64,000 nucleotides of DNA from Cepaea nemoralis (taxonomy: Eukaryota; Mollusca; Gastropoda; Stylommatophora; Helicidae), in contig JACEFZ010017414.1 of the NCBI GenBank assembly GCA_014155875.1, forward strand, positions 256,501-320,500, written 5' to 3'. Under the pieces are notes generated by a model. That model did no database searches. It was not told the DNA's origin and saw nothing but the letters and a program-made list of their open reading frames with translations. Position 1 is the first letter of the stretch. Each line of letters starts with the position of its first letter. Positions 1 through 10,833 of this stretch are shown one piece after another. The position numbers and the translations under genes are program-made.

Positions 1-330
1 TACCTACCTACCTATTTACCTATCTAACTACCTACCTACCTATTTACCTATCTAACTACCTACCTACCTACCTACCTACCTACCTAACTACTGTCTGTCT
101 GTCTGTCTGTCTGTCCGTTCGTCGTCCCTCCGTCCCTTCGTCCGTCCGTCTATCTGTCTGTTTAAATAATTGTCTGAATGTCCGCTTGTCTGTTCTGAAC
201 GACTCTCTGTCTTAATGTCTATCTGACTTTCTGTCTACCTACCTACTCACCCCTCTGTCTGTCCGTCCGTCCATCCATCCACCCAACCACCGGCCTATCA
301 TCTGTCTGCCTGCTCGTCTGTCTACCTATT
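1..330. repeat. Degenerate tetranucleotide repeats, ACCT/TACC then GTCT/CCGT
   Basis: Bases 1-92 are near-regular repeats of a CCTA-type tetranucleotide. They pass at about 93 into CTGT/CCGT repeats that decay by about 330. Shorter blocks of both types recur around 190-320, so the tract looks like one old compound microsatellite. No coding signal is visible. Confidence 0.9.
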
Positions 331-1496
331 ACTTTTATAATAATGTGGCTCTCAAATAATCTTTAATAAGGGTTCCCTTTCAATGAATTTTATGAAAGAA
401 ATATTAGCATTTGTAACAATGAACCGTCAATTAACACTGACTCTAACCCTTAACCCTTGACTTATTCACTGCCGCCCTATTTGGGACCGGAATTCGGAAG
501 AGTGCCAATTATTGTAACAAATCCCACGAGACATACGAGTTCAGAAAGACACATTTCGCCGAAACGGTTTCTGCTGCTAAGATTGCAAGTGTTGTCAATC
601 AGAGAAGGCAAATGTACCTGCTGAGAAAGAACTTTGCCACAACGCTTTTGTGGCCCAGAGATAGGCACGAATCAACGCCAATCTGGCTGGGTTGGGAGAA
701 ATGAAGGAAAAGAAGGATGTGAAGAAGAAGTACACATAATTTCTCATTAATAGTTCATCATAATAATCGTATGTTACTGAAAACAGAAGACCAGGAACAT
801 GTTTCATCCAGGTCATGATCGTGAAACACCTCTTCTTATTGTGCTCTATCTACACATTTGGTCCTCAGTCTTGATAACGTTCCCAGTATCGCTATAATTG
901 TAGTCATATGTGAAACTTCATTACAGGTATTGCACGCCCAGCTGGTTTCTGAGCTTGGAGAGGAGGTAGGAGAGCTCTACAACATAACCCCCGTGAAAAA
1001 AATACTTCGGTACCCAGTCGGGAGGAAAGTTAAAAGTTCAGTCTTCCAGATACATTTCAACCAATAAACAATGGACCGACCGACCAACCGACCAACCAGG
1101 CAGCCAGTCAACTAATTAAACCAAATAACCGATTAAACAAACAACCAAGCCACCAGTCAACGAAACAACCAGCCAAAGATATACTTAAATCGATCAGTAT
1201 GTATACAGGCTGTGTCACCCTGCAACTCACAATTTGGACAGGTATTTAAAATGGTCTTATTGGGGGAGGGAGGCGGACTATGGTGTTTCAGACATAGAGA
1301 TGGATGATGTCAGGTTACACGCGTGACCAGACAGCGTGGGGCCGGAGTAAAGGTTGTCCCACAGACCAACGGTATTTAAAGTCTAGTTTCCTGGCTCTTG
1401 TCTTGACATTCTGGTAGTGTAACTAGCTGGCCAGCTGTTGACATCATTATCCATAAACATCGTAAGTTTATATGAATTCTTTTAGTACCCCCAGGA
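331..1496. other. Unassigned non-coding sequence
   Basis: Only short reading frames occur here and none resembles a known protein. A frame at 858-1067 has a possible AG acceptor near 927, but nothing else supports an exon. Bases 1073-1180 are a degenerate CCAA/ACCG-type simple repeat. Confidence 0.6.
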
Positions 1497-1665
1497 GACG
1501 CGATAGTATAGTAGCTGAACGCTTGCCTCCCGACCCGATGGTCATAGGTTCGAATGCCTATCGAGGCGGGTTTTTAAAATTTATTTGGGCTCCAAGGTAG
1601 GTCCAACTTAAAATTTGTACTAGAAAAGGCATTGGGAAGTAAATGCGACTGACGTATTGTTGATC
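1497..1665 (+). mobile_element. tRNA-derived SINE, family S3, copy 1
   Basis: The head looks like a tRNA-derived RNA polymerase III promoter. A B-box match GGTTCGAATGC lies at 1547-1557 and an A-box-like stretch about 40 bases upstream. The body (GGTAGGTCCA, then GGGAAGTAAATGCG) resembles the bodies of the copies at 18060 and 40826. The same head-body order in three dispersed places argues for a SINE rather than a tRNA gene. No acceptor-stem pairing was established. Confidence 0.6.
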
Positions 1666-2089
1666 ACACCATGTATCTAGCGCTGATTTGTCTAGAAAAT
1701 GTGGGGCCAGCACCATATGCTCAATGCACCTCAGGACGCGTCTAAGGGTTCATTTCTGTTTTCAATACCCCCCACAAGTATTATGTTTTGCAATGTATTG
1801 ATAGTACCTATCTATTTGTTTGCACTAGGTCTGCGAAGAACACATCTAATCTGAACCGAAAAGTTTGCGTTAATTGTTCTGTCCATGTTAATTGATTCTT
1901 TTACAGTAATACCTATTTCGGGAATAATAAATTAGAAGTAAGAAAAATATGCAGCTTCGAGAGTTACAATTTTGGAGTGGATTCCGTAACAAATTATAAC
2001 GTAATGGGTCAAAGTAATACTAATAACTAGGACATCGTAAACTACATAAAATAGTTATATACATTTCCATGTGTTTGCCAGATATCACT
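1666..2089. other. Unassigned AT-rich sequence
   Basis: I see no repeat, motif or coding signal that I can support in this stretch. Confidence 0.5.
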
Positions 2090-2575
2090 GAACTATAGTA
2101 GAAGGTACTACCTGCTTCCTGTTTGCGTCGAATGTTGGGCTGCGCTTACCAAATCCAACACCCCACATTGTGCCAACGGCTTCGGGTGGATGGGCCTATT
2201 TGGGAGTATACAAGCATTGCCCTAGTGCGAGGAAATGCAACCTAAAGACTAAATGTCATGGCAGGGCAGACCAGGCCCTAAACCTTGGTTAGCAACTGTT
2301 TCTAGGATTGAAGCTCTGACAGGCGGATAGTCGGAGTCTTGTTTTGATGATCCGGCAGCTTCTGTAGCTTGTCTTGTTCCTGACGTATTGGTGTTACCTT
2401 TCCTCTGCAGTAAACTAATCAGCCCGAGAGAAGGTCTATGTTGCATGGGCAACACATGGTCTCTAAACTCAGACTAGGTTTTGTGCTATGGCGAGGTCTA
2501 ACTTCAATTTGCACACTATTGTCTGTCAAGATGACACAGTGCAAGAGTCAATCAGTTATATACAGGACGAACCAG
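2090..2575 (+). repeat. Interspersed repeat R1, long copy
   Basis: This segment matches 7355-7830 on the opposite strand over nearly its whole length. Shared landmarks are CACCCCACATTGTGCCAACG, a GTCATGGCAGG block and a GTCTGTCAAGA block at the 3' end. Shorter relatives lie at 32870-33250 and 63885-64000. The GTCTGTCAAGACGG motif also occurs at the 3' end of the LINE-D piece at 42690, so R1 may be a LINE 3' region or a SINE that borrowed it. The reading frames inside are not conserved between copies. Confidence 0.75.
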
Positions 2576-2771
2576 CCACATACTGAAAAGAAAATTACTC
2601 AAAGAAATATAACAATGGTTACTCTGGGATATTTAGAAAAAGATTGTACAAATGTTCAATAAAAATACTCATAACTTAAGCATGCAGCTCGAATGGAATC
2701 CTAAAATTGAGAATCTGAACATTTAGAAATATTGTGTAATATGTTGTATTTTACTTCTTAATTTTCATAAG

Positions 2772-2940
2772 ACAAAATTGTGATGCGGAGTGACATAGAG
2801 GTTCGGTGTCCTTTAACCACAGGAAAAGTGCCGAGTAATAGTTAAATTGTGGCTGATTATTGTTTACAACATAGGGAAGCAGAGAGGTGCATACATCAGA
2901 TTAGTCGCTGGTTCGAATTCAAGCCTTCGAAATGTGGTTA
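2772..2940 (+). mobile_element. tRNA-like SINE head
   Basis: A B-box-like GGTTCGAATTC lies at 2910-2920, with an A-box-like TGACATAGAGG about 120 bases upstream. That spacing is too long for an ordinary tRNA, so this is at best an expanded or interrupted SINE head. Confidence 0.4.
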
Positions 2941-3058
2941 TAGATGAACAGGAGACGTATCTTGGCAGGAGAAGCAAACAATGGCGTATTAGAAAAAAGT
3001 GAAATAAAGAAAACATTACTAAATGATATCAAAGCAGAGACAGGACGTGTGCTCCAAG

Positions 3059-3315
3059 CTCGGTGTCTATTTTACCGAAAACCTAAGCGGCTCGTGTCCT
3101 GTACTCTATGTCTCGTTTATCCAAAAAAAAAAAACGAAGCAGTAAGTTCCCAACACGCTGTGTCTAGTGTATTCACCTCAGAAGCAGTGAAGGTTCTCGA
3201 CGCACTATGTCTAGTTTATCCATTACAGAAGAAGTAAAGCTTCCCGACCCACTATGTCTAGTTTATACACTACAGAAGAAGTAGTGCGTTTGACGCTTGG
3301 CGTCTAGTTTACCAC
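3059..3315 (+). repeat. Short 47-bp minisatellite, about 5-6 degenerate units
   Basis: The motif CTATGTCTAGTTTATCCA recurs at starts 3157, 3204 and 3251, exactly 47 bases apart. An earlier unit near 3106 is shifted by a 12-base run of A. The 97-residue frame that overlaps this array (2944-3237) is explained by the repeat. Confidence 0.8.
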
Positions 3316-3496
3316 GCAATGAAGAACATTTGTTACTCACAATTATACTGAACACAAAGTTAGGTAAGAAAGAACAGCGTTTGGATAATACTACTTGCTG
3401 ACGGATTAGAGGAGTTTACATTAGTGCCGCTAAAAGTCTGCCGATTGCTAGCTAAATGTTATTTACTAATTATACATTACATTATTTCCCCACCAG

Positions 3497-3579
3497 ACTC
3501 ACGATGATATCAAAGCTGTTATTATTCTTGGTGGTACTGGCTTTGATGATCTGTACCTTTGGTTTTGTGACAGCAAATC
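3497..3579 (+). CDS. Candidate signal-peptide exon A
   Basis: A pyrimidine-rich tract ends in CACCAG at 3491-3496. The ATG is at 3504, and a strong donor GTAAGT begins at 3580. The 25 codons start MISKLLLFLVV and end in TAN after a hydrophobic core. That is a typical secretory signal peptide: a Lys at position 4, a long Leu/Val core and small residues at the end. The exon ends after codon base 1 (phase 1). Seven non-coding bases before the ATG imply an upstream 5' UTR exon. It has the same layout as exon B at 43644-43707, and both would be phase-compatible with the exon at 54756. I could not identify the mature protein or the next exon. It may be a first coding exon of a secreted-protein gene, or a chance open stretch with good splice sites. 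Confidence 0.45.
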
Positions 3580-3689
3580 GTAAGTTATATAGATATGTGT
3601 ATGCATGTGTATGTGCGAATGTCCGTGTGTGTGTATAGATATATATATATATATGTGGAAAAGGAAGGGGAGGGGAAGTAATTAAGTAG

Positions 3690-4300
3690 CATGCATTTTA
3701 CAATAGTGCGAACAAGAAAATTTGTGTGTGTTATTTCTCAACATAGTCCAACTGCCTGACGACACACTTGGTCCATCTGTCCATTAGCTTCTTGATGACT
3801 TCTAGGAAAAAAAATTTGGGTGTGGCCTTCAACCTGTTTTATACTGCCCCCTTTTACTTCATTGTCATGTTGAATCCTTTGAGCCCACAAATATTATTTC
3901 AAGGGTCAAACAAGTGAAAGTCCGATGGTGCCAAGTCTGGGCAGTATGCTGGATGTTTCAAGGCCTCACATTTCAGAGCAAATAGTGTATCCACTGTATG
4001 CGCAGCCGTACGAGGGTGGGCGTTGTCGTGCAGCAACAATACTCCGTTTGAAGGAAGTCTCAGACGTCTAGTTCGTACTGCAGGCTTCAACGTGTTCACT
4101 GACATGGCAACATATCGAGCACTAGGCACAGTTTTACTCCTTTCTTGGAAATGCACCAATACAGGGCCCTTGATATCCCGAAATATGGTCAACATGACTT
4201 TTCCAGCTCATTTCTCCGCCTGGAATTTTTTTCTTATCCGGAGACAACTGGTGTTTCCACTGCATCTACACATTCAAACATCTATCTCTGTACTGAACCA
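3690..4300 (-). pseudogene. Mariner (DD34D) transposase remnant, family M2
   Basis: The minus-strand frame 3899-4195 carries the C-terminal catalytic half of a mariner transposase. It shows LLLHDNAHPRTA, then HPAYCPDLAPSDFHLF, with exactly 34 residues between the HDN aspartate and the PSD aspartate. That DD34D spacing is diagnostic of the mariner family. Further transposase-like peptide continues out of frame on both sides: QWKHQ-like sequence near 4250, and a tail with an RWTKCV-like motif near 3770. The element is therefore broken by frameshifts. I did not find both terminal inverted repeats. It would have cut and pasted DNA in the nucleus but is certainly inactive now. Confidence 0.85.
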
Positions 4301-4565
4301 ATTTTCTTCTGTAGATTTCATAAGGTTTCACATCTTCCGATCACAAACAACTAATAACGCCTCGTTGTTTTTCCATGGTGCAAGTCGATTGTGTGGGTAG
4401 CCATTTATAGTAGATATTGCGCATGTGCAAACTCCTCGATTCTCACGATCAGTACATACGGTATTGCTGAAGAAACAGTTTGTGTCATGAAATAAGATAT
4501 TACGTTGTCCATACTCTTCCATGCACTTTATAATACAATTCATGTTACTTCATGACTTTACCTCG

Positions 4566-4690
4566 CGCGAGCGCGCTCGCGTGTGTGTATGTTTGTGTGT
4601 TTGTGTGTGTGCGCTTGTGTGTGTGTGTTTATATGTGTGTGTGTGTGCGTGTGTGTGAGTGTGTGTGTGTGTATGTGTGTGTGTGTGTGG
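4566..4690 (+). repeat. GT-rich dinucleotide repeat
   Basis: An imperfect (GT)n tract follows a short alternating CGCGAGCGCG segment. The flanking sequence to about 5100 holds nothing I can assign. Confidence 0.9.
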
Positions 4691-5144
4691 TCAGCTTTAT
4701 TTTTTGCGACAGTTAATTTTGTGCCTCTCCACACCTAATCCTTTTATTGACCACAGTTCTGTAAATAATTGTGTTCCTTATGTATAACGAAACCGAACAC
4801 TTGAAATCGTAAATCAAACATCTCGATTAAGGATACAACGGTTGGAGGTTCCGATAGCACACTAGGCTGGTTAGCGATTCCAAGGCGTTTGGGAAGCATA
4901 AATAGCAATTCGTTTTTATCACGCTATTGCTCACATAACATAAGGTGGAAGTCAATGTGACACCAGAATGTTAATTTTTCGAGAATAATTTTCTGTCACG
5001 GAGATAGATTTATAGTGGAGTAGCAGGTTTAAAAACCATAAAGCAATTTTCGGACTGAATAAGCCGACATGACAAAAGGAACATGCGCATTGCCTGCAGA
5101 CTTCCACTTCCTTTTTGATAATTGGATTCCATAATGGAGACACA

Positions 5145-5766
5145 ATGAAGACTATTAACATATCCCACTTGGTGAAGATTCCCGACAATGTGATTGTCAG
5201 TGTGAAGTCATGTAATGTAACTGTCAAGGAACCTAGGGGAACCCCTGTGCGCAATTTCCGTCACCTGCCAGTTGACTTATCATTGCAATCCTCAAAACAG
5301 CTGAAGGTGGAAAAGTGGTTTGGCAAACACAAAGAGTTGGCTGCAGTCAACACCGTGTGCTCTCATGTCCAGAACATGATTGAAGGAATCACTGTGGGAT
5401 TTCTGTACATGATGCCTGCTGTGTATCCTCACATCCCCATCAACGCTGGCGGTCTCCAATGTCAACACCAAGGTCGAGATCAAGAACTTCCTGGGTGAGA
5501 AGTACATACGCCATGTTGAAATGTTGAAGGGGGTCTCATTCAAGACACCCTGAACAAGGACGAATTCATCATGGAGGGAAATGTCGATGAATTGGTTTCA
5601 AGGTCAGCTGCTCCTATCCAGCAGTCCACAGCTGTGAAGAAGAAGGATATCAGCAAATTCTTGGATGACATCTATTTACCTGAAAAGACAACAGTTGTTC
5701 AGTAGAGAAAATAGATAGTAGAGAAAACTGAGAAAATAAAGCTGTTTTATGTGGGTAAAAAAAAAA
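5145..5766 (+). pseudogene. RPL9: Processed pseudogene of ribosomal protein L9 (uL6)
   Basis: The ATG at 5145 opens a frame that begins MKTINISHLVKIPDNV and continues through KELAAVNTVCSHVQNMIEG, a recognisable L9/uL6 sequence of the 60S ribosomal subunit. The protein continues after a first frameshift near 5450 ([13 protein letters not shown]). A second near 5545 returns it to the original frame ([15 protein letters not shown]), and a stop falls at 5703-5705. ATG to stop is 561 bases, 186 codons plus stop, close to the roughly 190 residues usual for eukaryotic L9. There are no introns. A poly(A) signal AATAAA at 5735-5740 precedes a 10-base A tract at 5757-5766, as expected of a reverse-transcribed mRNA. 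The pyrimidine-rich CTTCCACTTCCTTTTT at 5101-5116 could be a remnant of a 5' TOP mRNA start (inference). The frameshifts mean it cannot make full L9. Confidence 0.95.
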
Positions 5767-6018
5767 CAAACAACATACGAATATCTTCTGAAGGCTAACA
5801 TTATCTACATGAACCGTAACACAATATTATAATAATTTTGAAACATGTAGAGTAGGAGAGAATGTGGTAATTTCTCTACGAGAACAGGCTAAGGAGTAAT
5901 GAATTACCAAATACTGGAAATATATTTATGTTACACCATCTGATACTAAACCATTATAGACTTCTCTCTTAACCTGATGCGTTTCATTTTGTTATCAAGT
6001 GACGCGTGACGTAATTCT
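5767..6018. other. Unassigned AT-rich sequence downstream of the L9 retrocopy
   Basis: A-rich sequence follows the retrocopy's poly(A) tract. I looked for a matching target-site duplication upstream of 5101 and did not find a convincing one. Confidence 0.5.
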
Positions 6019-6115
6019 GGTGTTATCTCGGCTCTGGGCGTTGGGGCAGAGAACGCATTTCACAATTCCCCATCATACCGAGTCAAGGGTTCGAAATCAG
6101 CTGCGGGAAATTTGG
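6019..6115 (+). mobile_element. tRNA-like SINE head
   Basis: A B-box match GGTTCGAAATC lies at 6088-6098. About 65 bases upstream is CTCTGGGCGTTGGGG, a loose A-box. The adjoining sequence is not obviously shared with other copies here, so family membership is open. Confidence 0.4.
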
Positions 6116-6838
6116 ACATAGATCGCTTTACGTTGATTTCGATGGTATGAGGTATCGGTCGTTCAGAAATCAGTGATGAACTACTGAACATAAAATTGTC
6201 TAGCAAATCACAAACAGCCAAAAGATGCTGGGGTTGAATGGGATGTCCTTAAAGAACATGCAACTAACTTTTAACGTCTCCTTTTGCATTATTTCGCGTT
6301 TGCCCCAGTTTTCCGTGGTGTGTTTTATATCTTGCGGAGATCCTCGGTGTCGCAAGCTGTTTGCATCAGTGGTTTCATTCTGCATAACTTCTTAAAACAT
6401 TGAAGAAAGCAGTGTTGTGGATAAGATGCCATTTGACCTGGAACGGTTTGATGATGCCACTAAAAAAATTTAATTTCAAAATTAGTTGCAAAAACCATTT
6501 CCCACATATCAAGATTGTTAATAATTACTTACATTTACACAAATGGTCACATCTTCTGACAACATACGGTGTGGCTTTCGGCTGTCGCAGTGAAATGTTC
6601 CGTATGTGCCTTCCAAATTCTTTCTGTGACTTCGGTGAAGCAGTTGTAAGTATTATTGAGATCTTCAGATGTCAGGCAACAACTCTTGTTTAGAACAGTA
6701 CAAAATGTTACGGTCTTCTTTAAACGCCTTAAAGCACATTGGGCATACGGTTGCAGACCCATACTTTCATAGACCACGCGGCACTCGACCCCGGCAGCCT
6801 TTGCTTGTGAATACATTTGCTTATATTCATTCTATATC
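6116..6838. other. Unassigned sequence
   Basis: Overlapping frames on both strands (6400-6693 plus, 6547-6816 minus) show no recognisable domain. Some base pattern near 6200-6660 recalls a transposase relic, but not enough to call. Confidence 0.4.
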
Positions 6839-6839
6839 C

Positions 6840-6917
6840 ATTTTATACTGGGTCGACCTAGATAGGGATTCGAAAACTTGGTCTGCATTGAAGCGTGCTA
6901 GCCACTGCACCACCTAG
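6840..6917 (-). mobile_element. tRNA-like SINE head, minus strand
   Basis: Read on the minus strand, the segment starts AGGTGGTGCAGTGGCTAGCA (A-box-like) and about 35 bases later has TTCGAATCCC (B-box-like). That is the spacing of a tRNA-derived promoter. It ends near a run of A on the plus strand. Confidence 0.5.
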
Positions 6918-7290
6918 CAGTAAAAGGTAGTTTTAAAAAAGAACCCCCTAAGTGATGGACTCAATTTGAATGATTTATACTCTTTTTGAAATTGTAGCTT
7001 AAAAATGATAATGACTATCAGGAAATCAGTGCTGATATGACCGTCTATTGACCGTAATGCGTCAATACACCTGGGAAATGTTTAAAAAAATGAGCTTCGT
7101 TAATATTTCTAAAAGCTGCATTAAAGTTATGGAATGGAATCACTCTGAAAGACATGTATTGTTTATGATTGTTTTAGTATTAATAATGTCACTAAAATAA
7201 ACAACTTATGAGCATTTTTAAATGTTGTCACTTATTTCAAAGATTCTTCTCTGACTACGTTTAGTATAGCACCTATACTGGATCCAGGAC
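6918..7290. other. Unassigned AT-rich sequence
   Basis: No coding or repeat signal recognised. Confidence 0.5.
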
Positions 7291-7330
7291 GGGGAGGGGG
7301 GGGGGGGGGGGTGGAAAGGGGGGGGGGGAT
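7291..7330 (+). repeat. G homopolymer tract
   Basis: Two long G runs interrupted by a short GTGGAAA. Such tracts are error-prone in sequencing. Confidence 0.9.
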
Positions 7331-7354
7331 TCATTCTAGTCCTGTAAGTTTTTA

Positions 7355-7830
7355 AACGTTATTGACTGACTTGCAACTAGCCGTCTTGACAGACGATAGT
7401 TTGTAAACTGGAGATATGCCTCTCCATAGCACACAGCCTGGAATAAATTTATGAGACCATGTGTTGCCAAAGCACCACGATCCCTCTCTCGACCTGCCTA
7501 GTTTACTCCAGAGGAAATGTAAAGCAAATACGTCTGGGACAGGACAAGCTGGAGAAGTTGCCGGATAAGCAAAGCGATACTCGAACTGTCCACCGGTCGG
7601 AGCTTCGATCCTAGACCAGTTGGCCACCAAGACTTAGGGTCTGGTCTGTCCTGCCATGACAATTAATCTTTAGGTTGTATTTCTCCGCACTAGGGAAAGG
7701 CGTGCACCCTCCCAATCTCACCCCTCCACCCGAAGCCGTTGGCACAATGTGGGGTGTCGAGTTTGGTAAGCTCCGCCCAACATTCGGCGCTAACCGAAAG
7801 CAGATAGTACCGTCTACTGTCATACGGTAA
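7355..7830 (-). repeat. Interspersed repeat R1, long copy in reverse orientation
   Basis: The reverse complement matches 2090-2575 block by block, including the CCCCACATTGTGCCAACG and CATGGCAGGACAG landmarks. It ends with the GTCTGTCAAGACGG motif near 7385-7400. The 92- and 70-residue minus frames inside are not conserved in the other copy and are not genes. Confidence 0.75.
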
Positions 7831-8736
7831 TTCAGTCACATCTGACTAAGACCTGACTAAATAATCTCAATATAATCAGCTAAACATATTCATTGGCCAT
7901 TTGCAGTAGTTCCAGTGTATACAGGTGTGCCTAGTTGGCTCAGAGATGAAGTATATTTGTTCTTTAGAGAGTTGACCAGTTTGAATCCGTTGTATCTTAC
8001 ACTTTTCTGTTTTCTTTTGACTAGAATGGAAATTGACGTTCTTACATATTTTACCATTATGTTTTATAAGTGTCATTATTTGCATAGAAAAGTATTCAGC
8101 TAATACCTTTATTTGTGTTCTCTGTCAGCGCTTGGACAAGGCGACAATGCAGCGAATCCACTTTCTAGCTGGCTGCCAATGATGTTTCTATGGGGAGCGT
8201 TAGACTAATGACATCGCAGCTGGCCTGCATTCCATTCACAGATATATTCTGCTTGTGACACCACACGAATGCAACTAAATGCACAGCCTAGTAGCAGAGA
8301 AAGAGTTATACGTGATTTATTAACAGATTATCCTGAACATGTGCTCTCTGAAATATATCTACAAACAAACAAGCGCTCCATGATGGAAAACAAGAACAAG
8401 TCCTAGACGACACATGCTTAAATTCCAAAACTACACAATGACAACCCCTCTCCCAACGCATTTTTCAGACATGTTTTGCAGATATATATGTATGTACATA
8501 TATAATTTGTTTGACTACACCAAGAAGGCCACAATTATAACTGATTGTTTAATCCCTTACATATACTTGTAAAGGGTTTAAAATGTGCACATATGTCACA
8601 TGTATTGAATTCACTTCCAGGGAAAACATGAGTTTGTTGTTCTTTCAGTGTATTATGTTTAATGTGTTTTTTTTTCTTCCAATGTTTGTGGAGTTTCCTA
8701 ATTGAATAATTAAGAAATATATTTGACACTGCACAT
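7831..8736. other. Unassigned AT-rich sequence
   Basis: Only short frames; none recognisable. A small TA/TG-rich patch lies at 8480-8510. Confidence 0.5.
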
Positions 8737-8990
8737 ATTTCTTCCTCGGCTCCCTGGCCGAGGTGTTAACAGCTTTCTCCGTGCTCCTGAATACTCTCGT
8801 GGTTGACGTGAGTGCACGAGAATTGGAAGCGGTTCGAGTCGCACCATTGACTTATGAGAGTATGGAGCCGGTCGCCCAGAAAGTCGTGGCGTTCTGATGA
8901 GCGTAATCTAACCTAGGAATAAACATACAGCTGAAAGATGCTGATGTTGACCGCAATATCCTGAAGCAGGATGGAAACGCGAAAAAAAAA
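8737..8990 (+). mobile_element. tRNA-derived SINE, family S1, diverged copy
   Basis: The copy starts with a tRNA-like head (A-box region near 8755, B box GGTTCGAGTCG at 8831-8841). It carries the family body GAGCCGGTCGCCCAGAAAG, then ATACAGCTGAAAGATGCTG and a GATGTTGACCGCAAT tail. It ends in a run of A at 8982-8990. Better copies are at 31999 and 55376. Confidence 0.8.
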
Positions 8991-9062
8991 CATATTTCTT
9001 TGATTGTTAGATTTTATACCATGGTTCAATAAGCTAAAATGGCTATATATCATTGCAAATGA

Positions 9063-9161
9063 GAGGGGAAGGAGGAGAGATAGAGAGAGGGAGAGAGGAA
9101 GAGACAGAGGGGGAGATGGGGAGGCAGAAGAAGAGAGGGAGAGAGAGGGGGAAGGGAGAAG
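9063..9161 (+). repeat. Polypurine GA/GGGA tract, left part
   Basis: A GAGAGGGA-type purine tract that resumes at 9606 after the SINE insertion. The 61-residue frame over it is low-complexity. Confidence 0.9.
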
Positions 9162-9605
9162 TAAAAATAAGGAGTTTAGTTTAGTTTAGTTTAGTCGTTT
9201 AGTTTAGTCGTTGGATCAACATCACGGCACACGGTTTAACCCATAAGTGCTCCGTTTTCCTCCTAAATCAAACCTGAGTCTGGAGAAACTCAGCTCAATG
9301 CACGAACTCCGTTGCATCGGCCAGGATTCTGAGATACTTTGGGTAGATTTTTAACTCGAAATTTTGCCCGGGAAGCGCCGTTAGGCTACTTTTTTTTCGA
9401 TTTCCAACTGCCAAGGGATTTTTTGCGTGCGCAACAATACACACCGGCGTCCAATCTCACTACCCAGAGACCAGGCGAAATTTTTATTACTGGAAGTCCA
9501 GGTAGATTATTTAAATAAATCCTGACCCTGACCTGAACCTGGGACCTCCAGCACTCGAGGCGGACACCATACCTCGAGACCTCTCAGCCCCCTAAAAATA
9601 AGGAG
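9162..9605 (-). mobile_element. SINE family S2 with exact 13-bp target duplication
   Basis: The direct repeat TAAAAATAAGGAG occurs at 9162-9174 and again at 9593-9605, flanking a 418-bp element (9175-9592). On the minus strand the element begins with a tRNA-like head near 9592: GGCTGAGAGGTCTCGAGG as an A-box region, then AGGTTCAGGTC as a B-box-like sequence. It runs through a conserved body and ends in (CTAAA)n, seen as TTTAG repeats at 9175-9195 on the plus strand. A second copy at 22432-22835 matches throughout. It inserted into a purine tract that continues on both sides. Confidence 0.92.
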
Positions 9606-9714
9606 AGAGAGAGGAAGAGAGGGGAGCGAGTGTAAGAGAGAACGGGAGAGAGGGAGACAGAGAAAGGGAAAAAGAGAAAGAGAGAGGGAGAGGGAAAAAG
9701 AGAAAGGAAGAAAG

Positions 9715-9762
<48 letters not shown>

Positions 9763-9794
9763 CTTTTTTCTCTTTCTACTCTATATACTTCTTT

Positions 9795-9855
<61 letters not shown>

Positions 9856-9870
9856 GCATATATATATATA
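9606..9870 (+). repeat. Compound GA, TG, TC and TA simple repeats
   Basis: The purine tract resumes (9606-9723), then (TG)n at 9724-9760, (TC)n at about 9796-9852 and a short (AT)n at 9858-9870. The 232-residue minus frame and the plus frames here are translations of these repeats. Confidence 0.92.
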
Positions 9871-9872
9871 TG

Positions 9873-10143
9873 CAGAAAGCAGCTAGTCGAATGGTTTGGC
9901 CATGCAAGTAGGTTACCAGTCAACAGCATGCCACAACAAGCAATGATGTACAGACCAGATGGAAACAGAGGAAGAGGCCGCCCATGTAAACGTTGGACGG
10001 AGGGAATAGTAGAGTCCATGGGAATATCGATATATGAAGCCCATAAGCGGGCACCCTCACGATGTTTATACTTCACTTCGACACCGCAAGGTACAAGAGG
10101 AACATGATAAGATAAGAAGATATATATATATATATATATATAT
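9873..10143 (+). pseudogene. LINE-B 3' end with simple-repeat tail
   Basis: The plus-strand translation reads EWFGHASRLPVNSMPQQAMM, then a GNRGRGRPCKRWTEG motif, and ends in FTSTPQGTRGT followed by a stop near 10107. The same C-terminus occurs at 41808-42080. It is the tail region of a non-LTR reverse transcriptase. After the stop come GATAA-type repeats and then (TA)n to 10143. Only the last ~75 codons remain, so the copy is strongly 5'-truncated. Confidence 0.8.
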
Positions 10144-10833
10144 GCCTTATAAACATTTGCAAGGCATTGCTTAAATGAAATACAAATTAGGATGCACGCA
10201 GTCACTTGCTTTTGTCATTTATAAATGCTTCTTCTGAATATCTTAATACATTTTGGATGAAGTGAGAATGAAGCGAATGCACTGTACATATTAACGATTT
10301 CACCATTCCAAACACATAATACGGTGCCGCGATTGCACATTCTCTTTGACATTGTATCTGTTTTATACATGGGCATTGTTCTGTCAAGAAACCAAGAAGA
10401 CCAAACATCAAGTCATTAAAACATTGGGAAAGTGCCATAGAAACTCTTTAAGTGCAGACAACTGTCCAGTTCCTGTAAAGGACACACAGCGGATCACATT
10501 CTAGAAGAGCCGTGTCAAATGTTCCATGTCCTTTGTAAGATGTTGCCATCAACCTCAACACAACGTTTATTCACTAAGCAATTTTACGCTCAGTTGTTAT
10601 TTGCCTTCACTATCTGTACGAGAAGTCAACGTTGGAGTCCTACTGACCGGTGTAGTTAATAAACCCCGTACCCCGCCATCAACGCACTGGCAGTTTAAGA
10701 GCAAGTTTATTAAGCTTCGCGGCCATGCAGACCTCTAAGGAGAGTCGTGTAGTTTAAAAATGAGACAATACTTCACACACATGCGTACATACAAATATGT
10801 ACACAAATAAATACACACAAATACACACCCGAC
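10144..10833. other. Unassigned sequence
   Basis: Frames at 10202-10438 (minus) and 10526-10738 (plus) show no known motif. Nothing else can be supported. Confidence 0.5.

Noticed and set aside
1..330. Telomeric or subtelomeric repeat
   Set aside because: The units are TACC/ACCT and GTCT, not TTAGGG or a known animal telomere repeat.
858..1067. Small gene with LVSELGEEVGELYN
   Set aside because: No homology recognised, no convincing donor or promoter, and only 69 residues.
1497..1570. A functional tRNA gene
   Set aside because: A and B boxes are present, but related copies with the same downstream body occur at 18060 and 40826, so it is a SINE. The same reasoning applies to the other tRNA-like heads.
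2944..3237. 97-residue frame
   Set aside because: It runs into the 47-bp degenerate tandem array, and its repeated YPKK/VYPLQKK parts come from those units.
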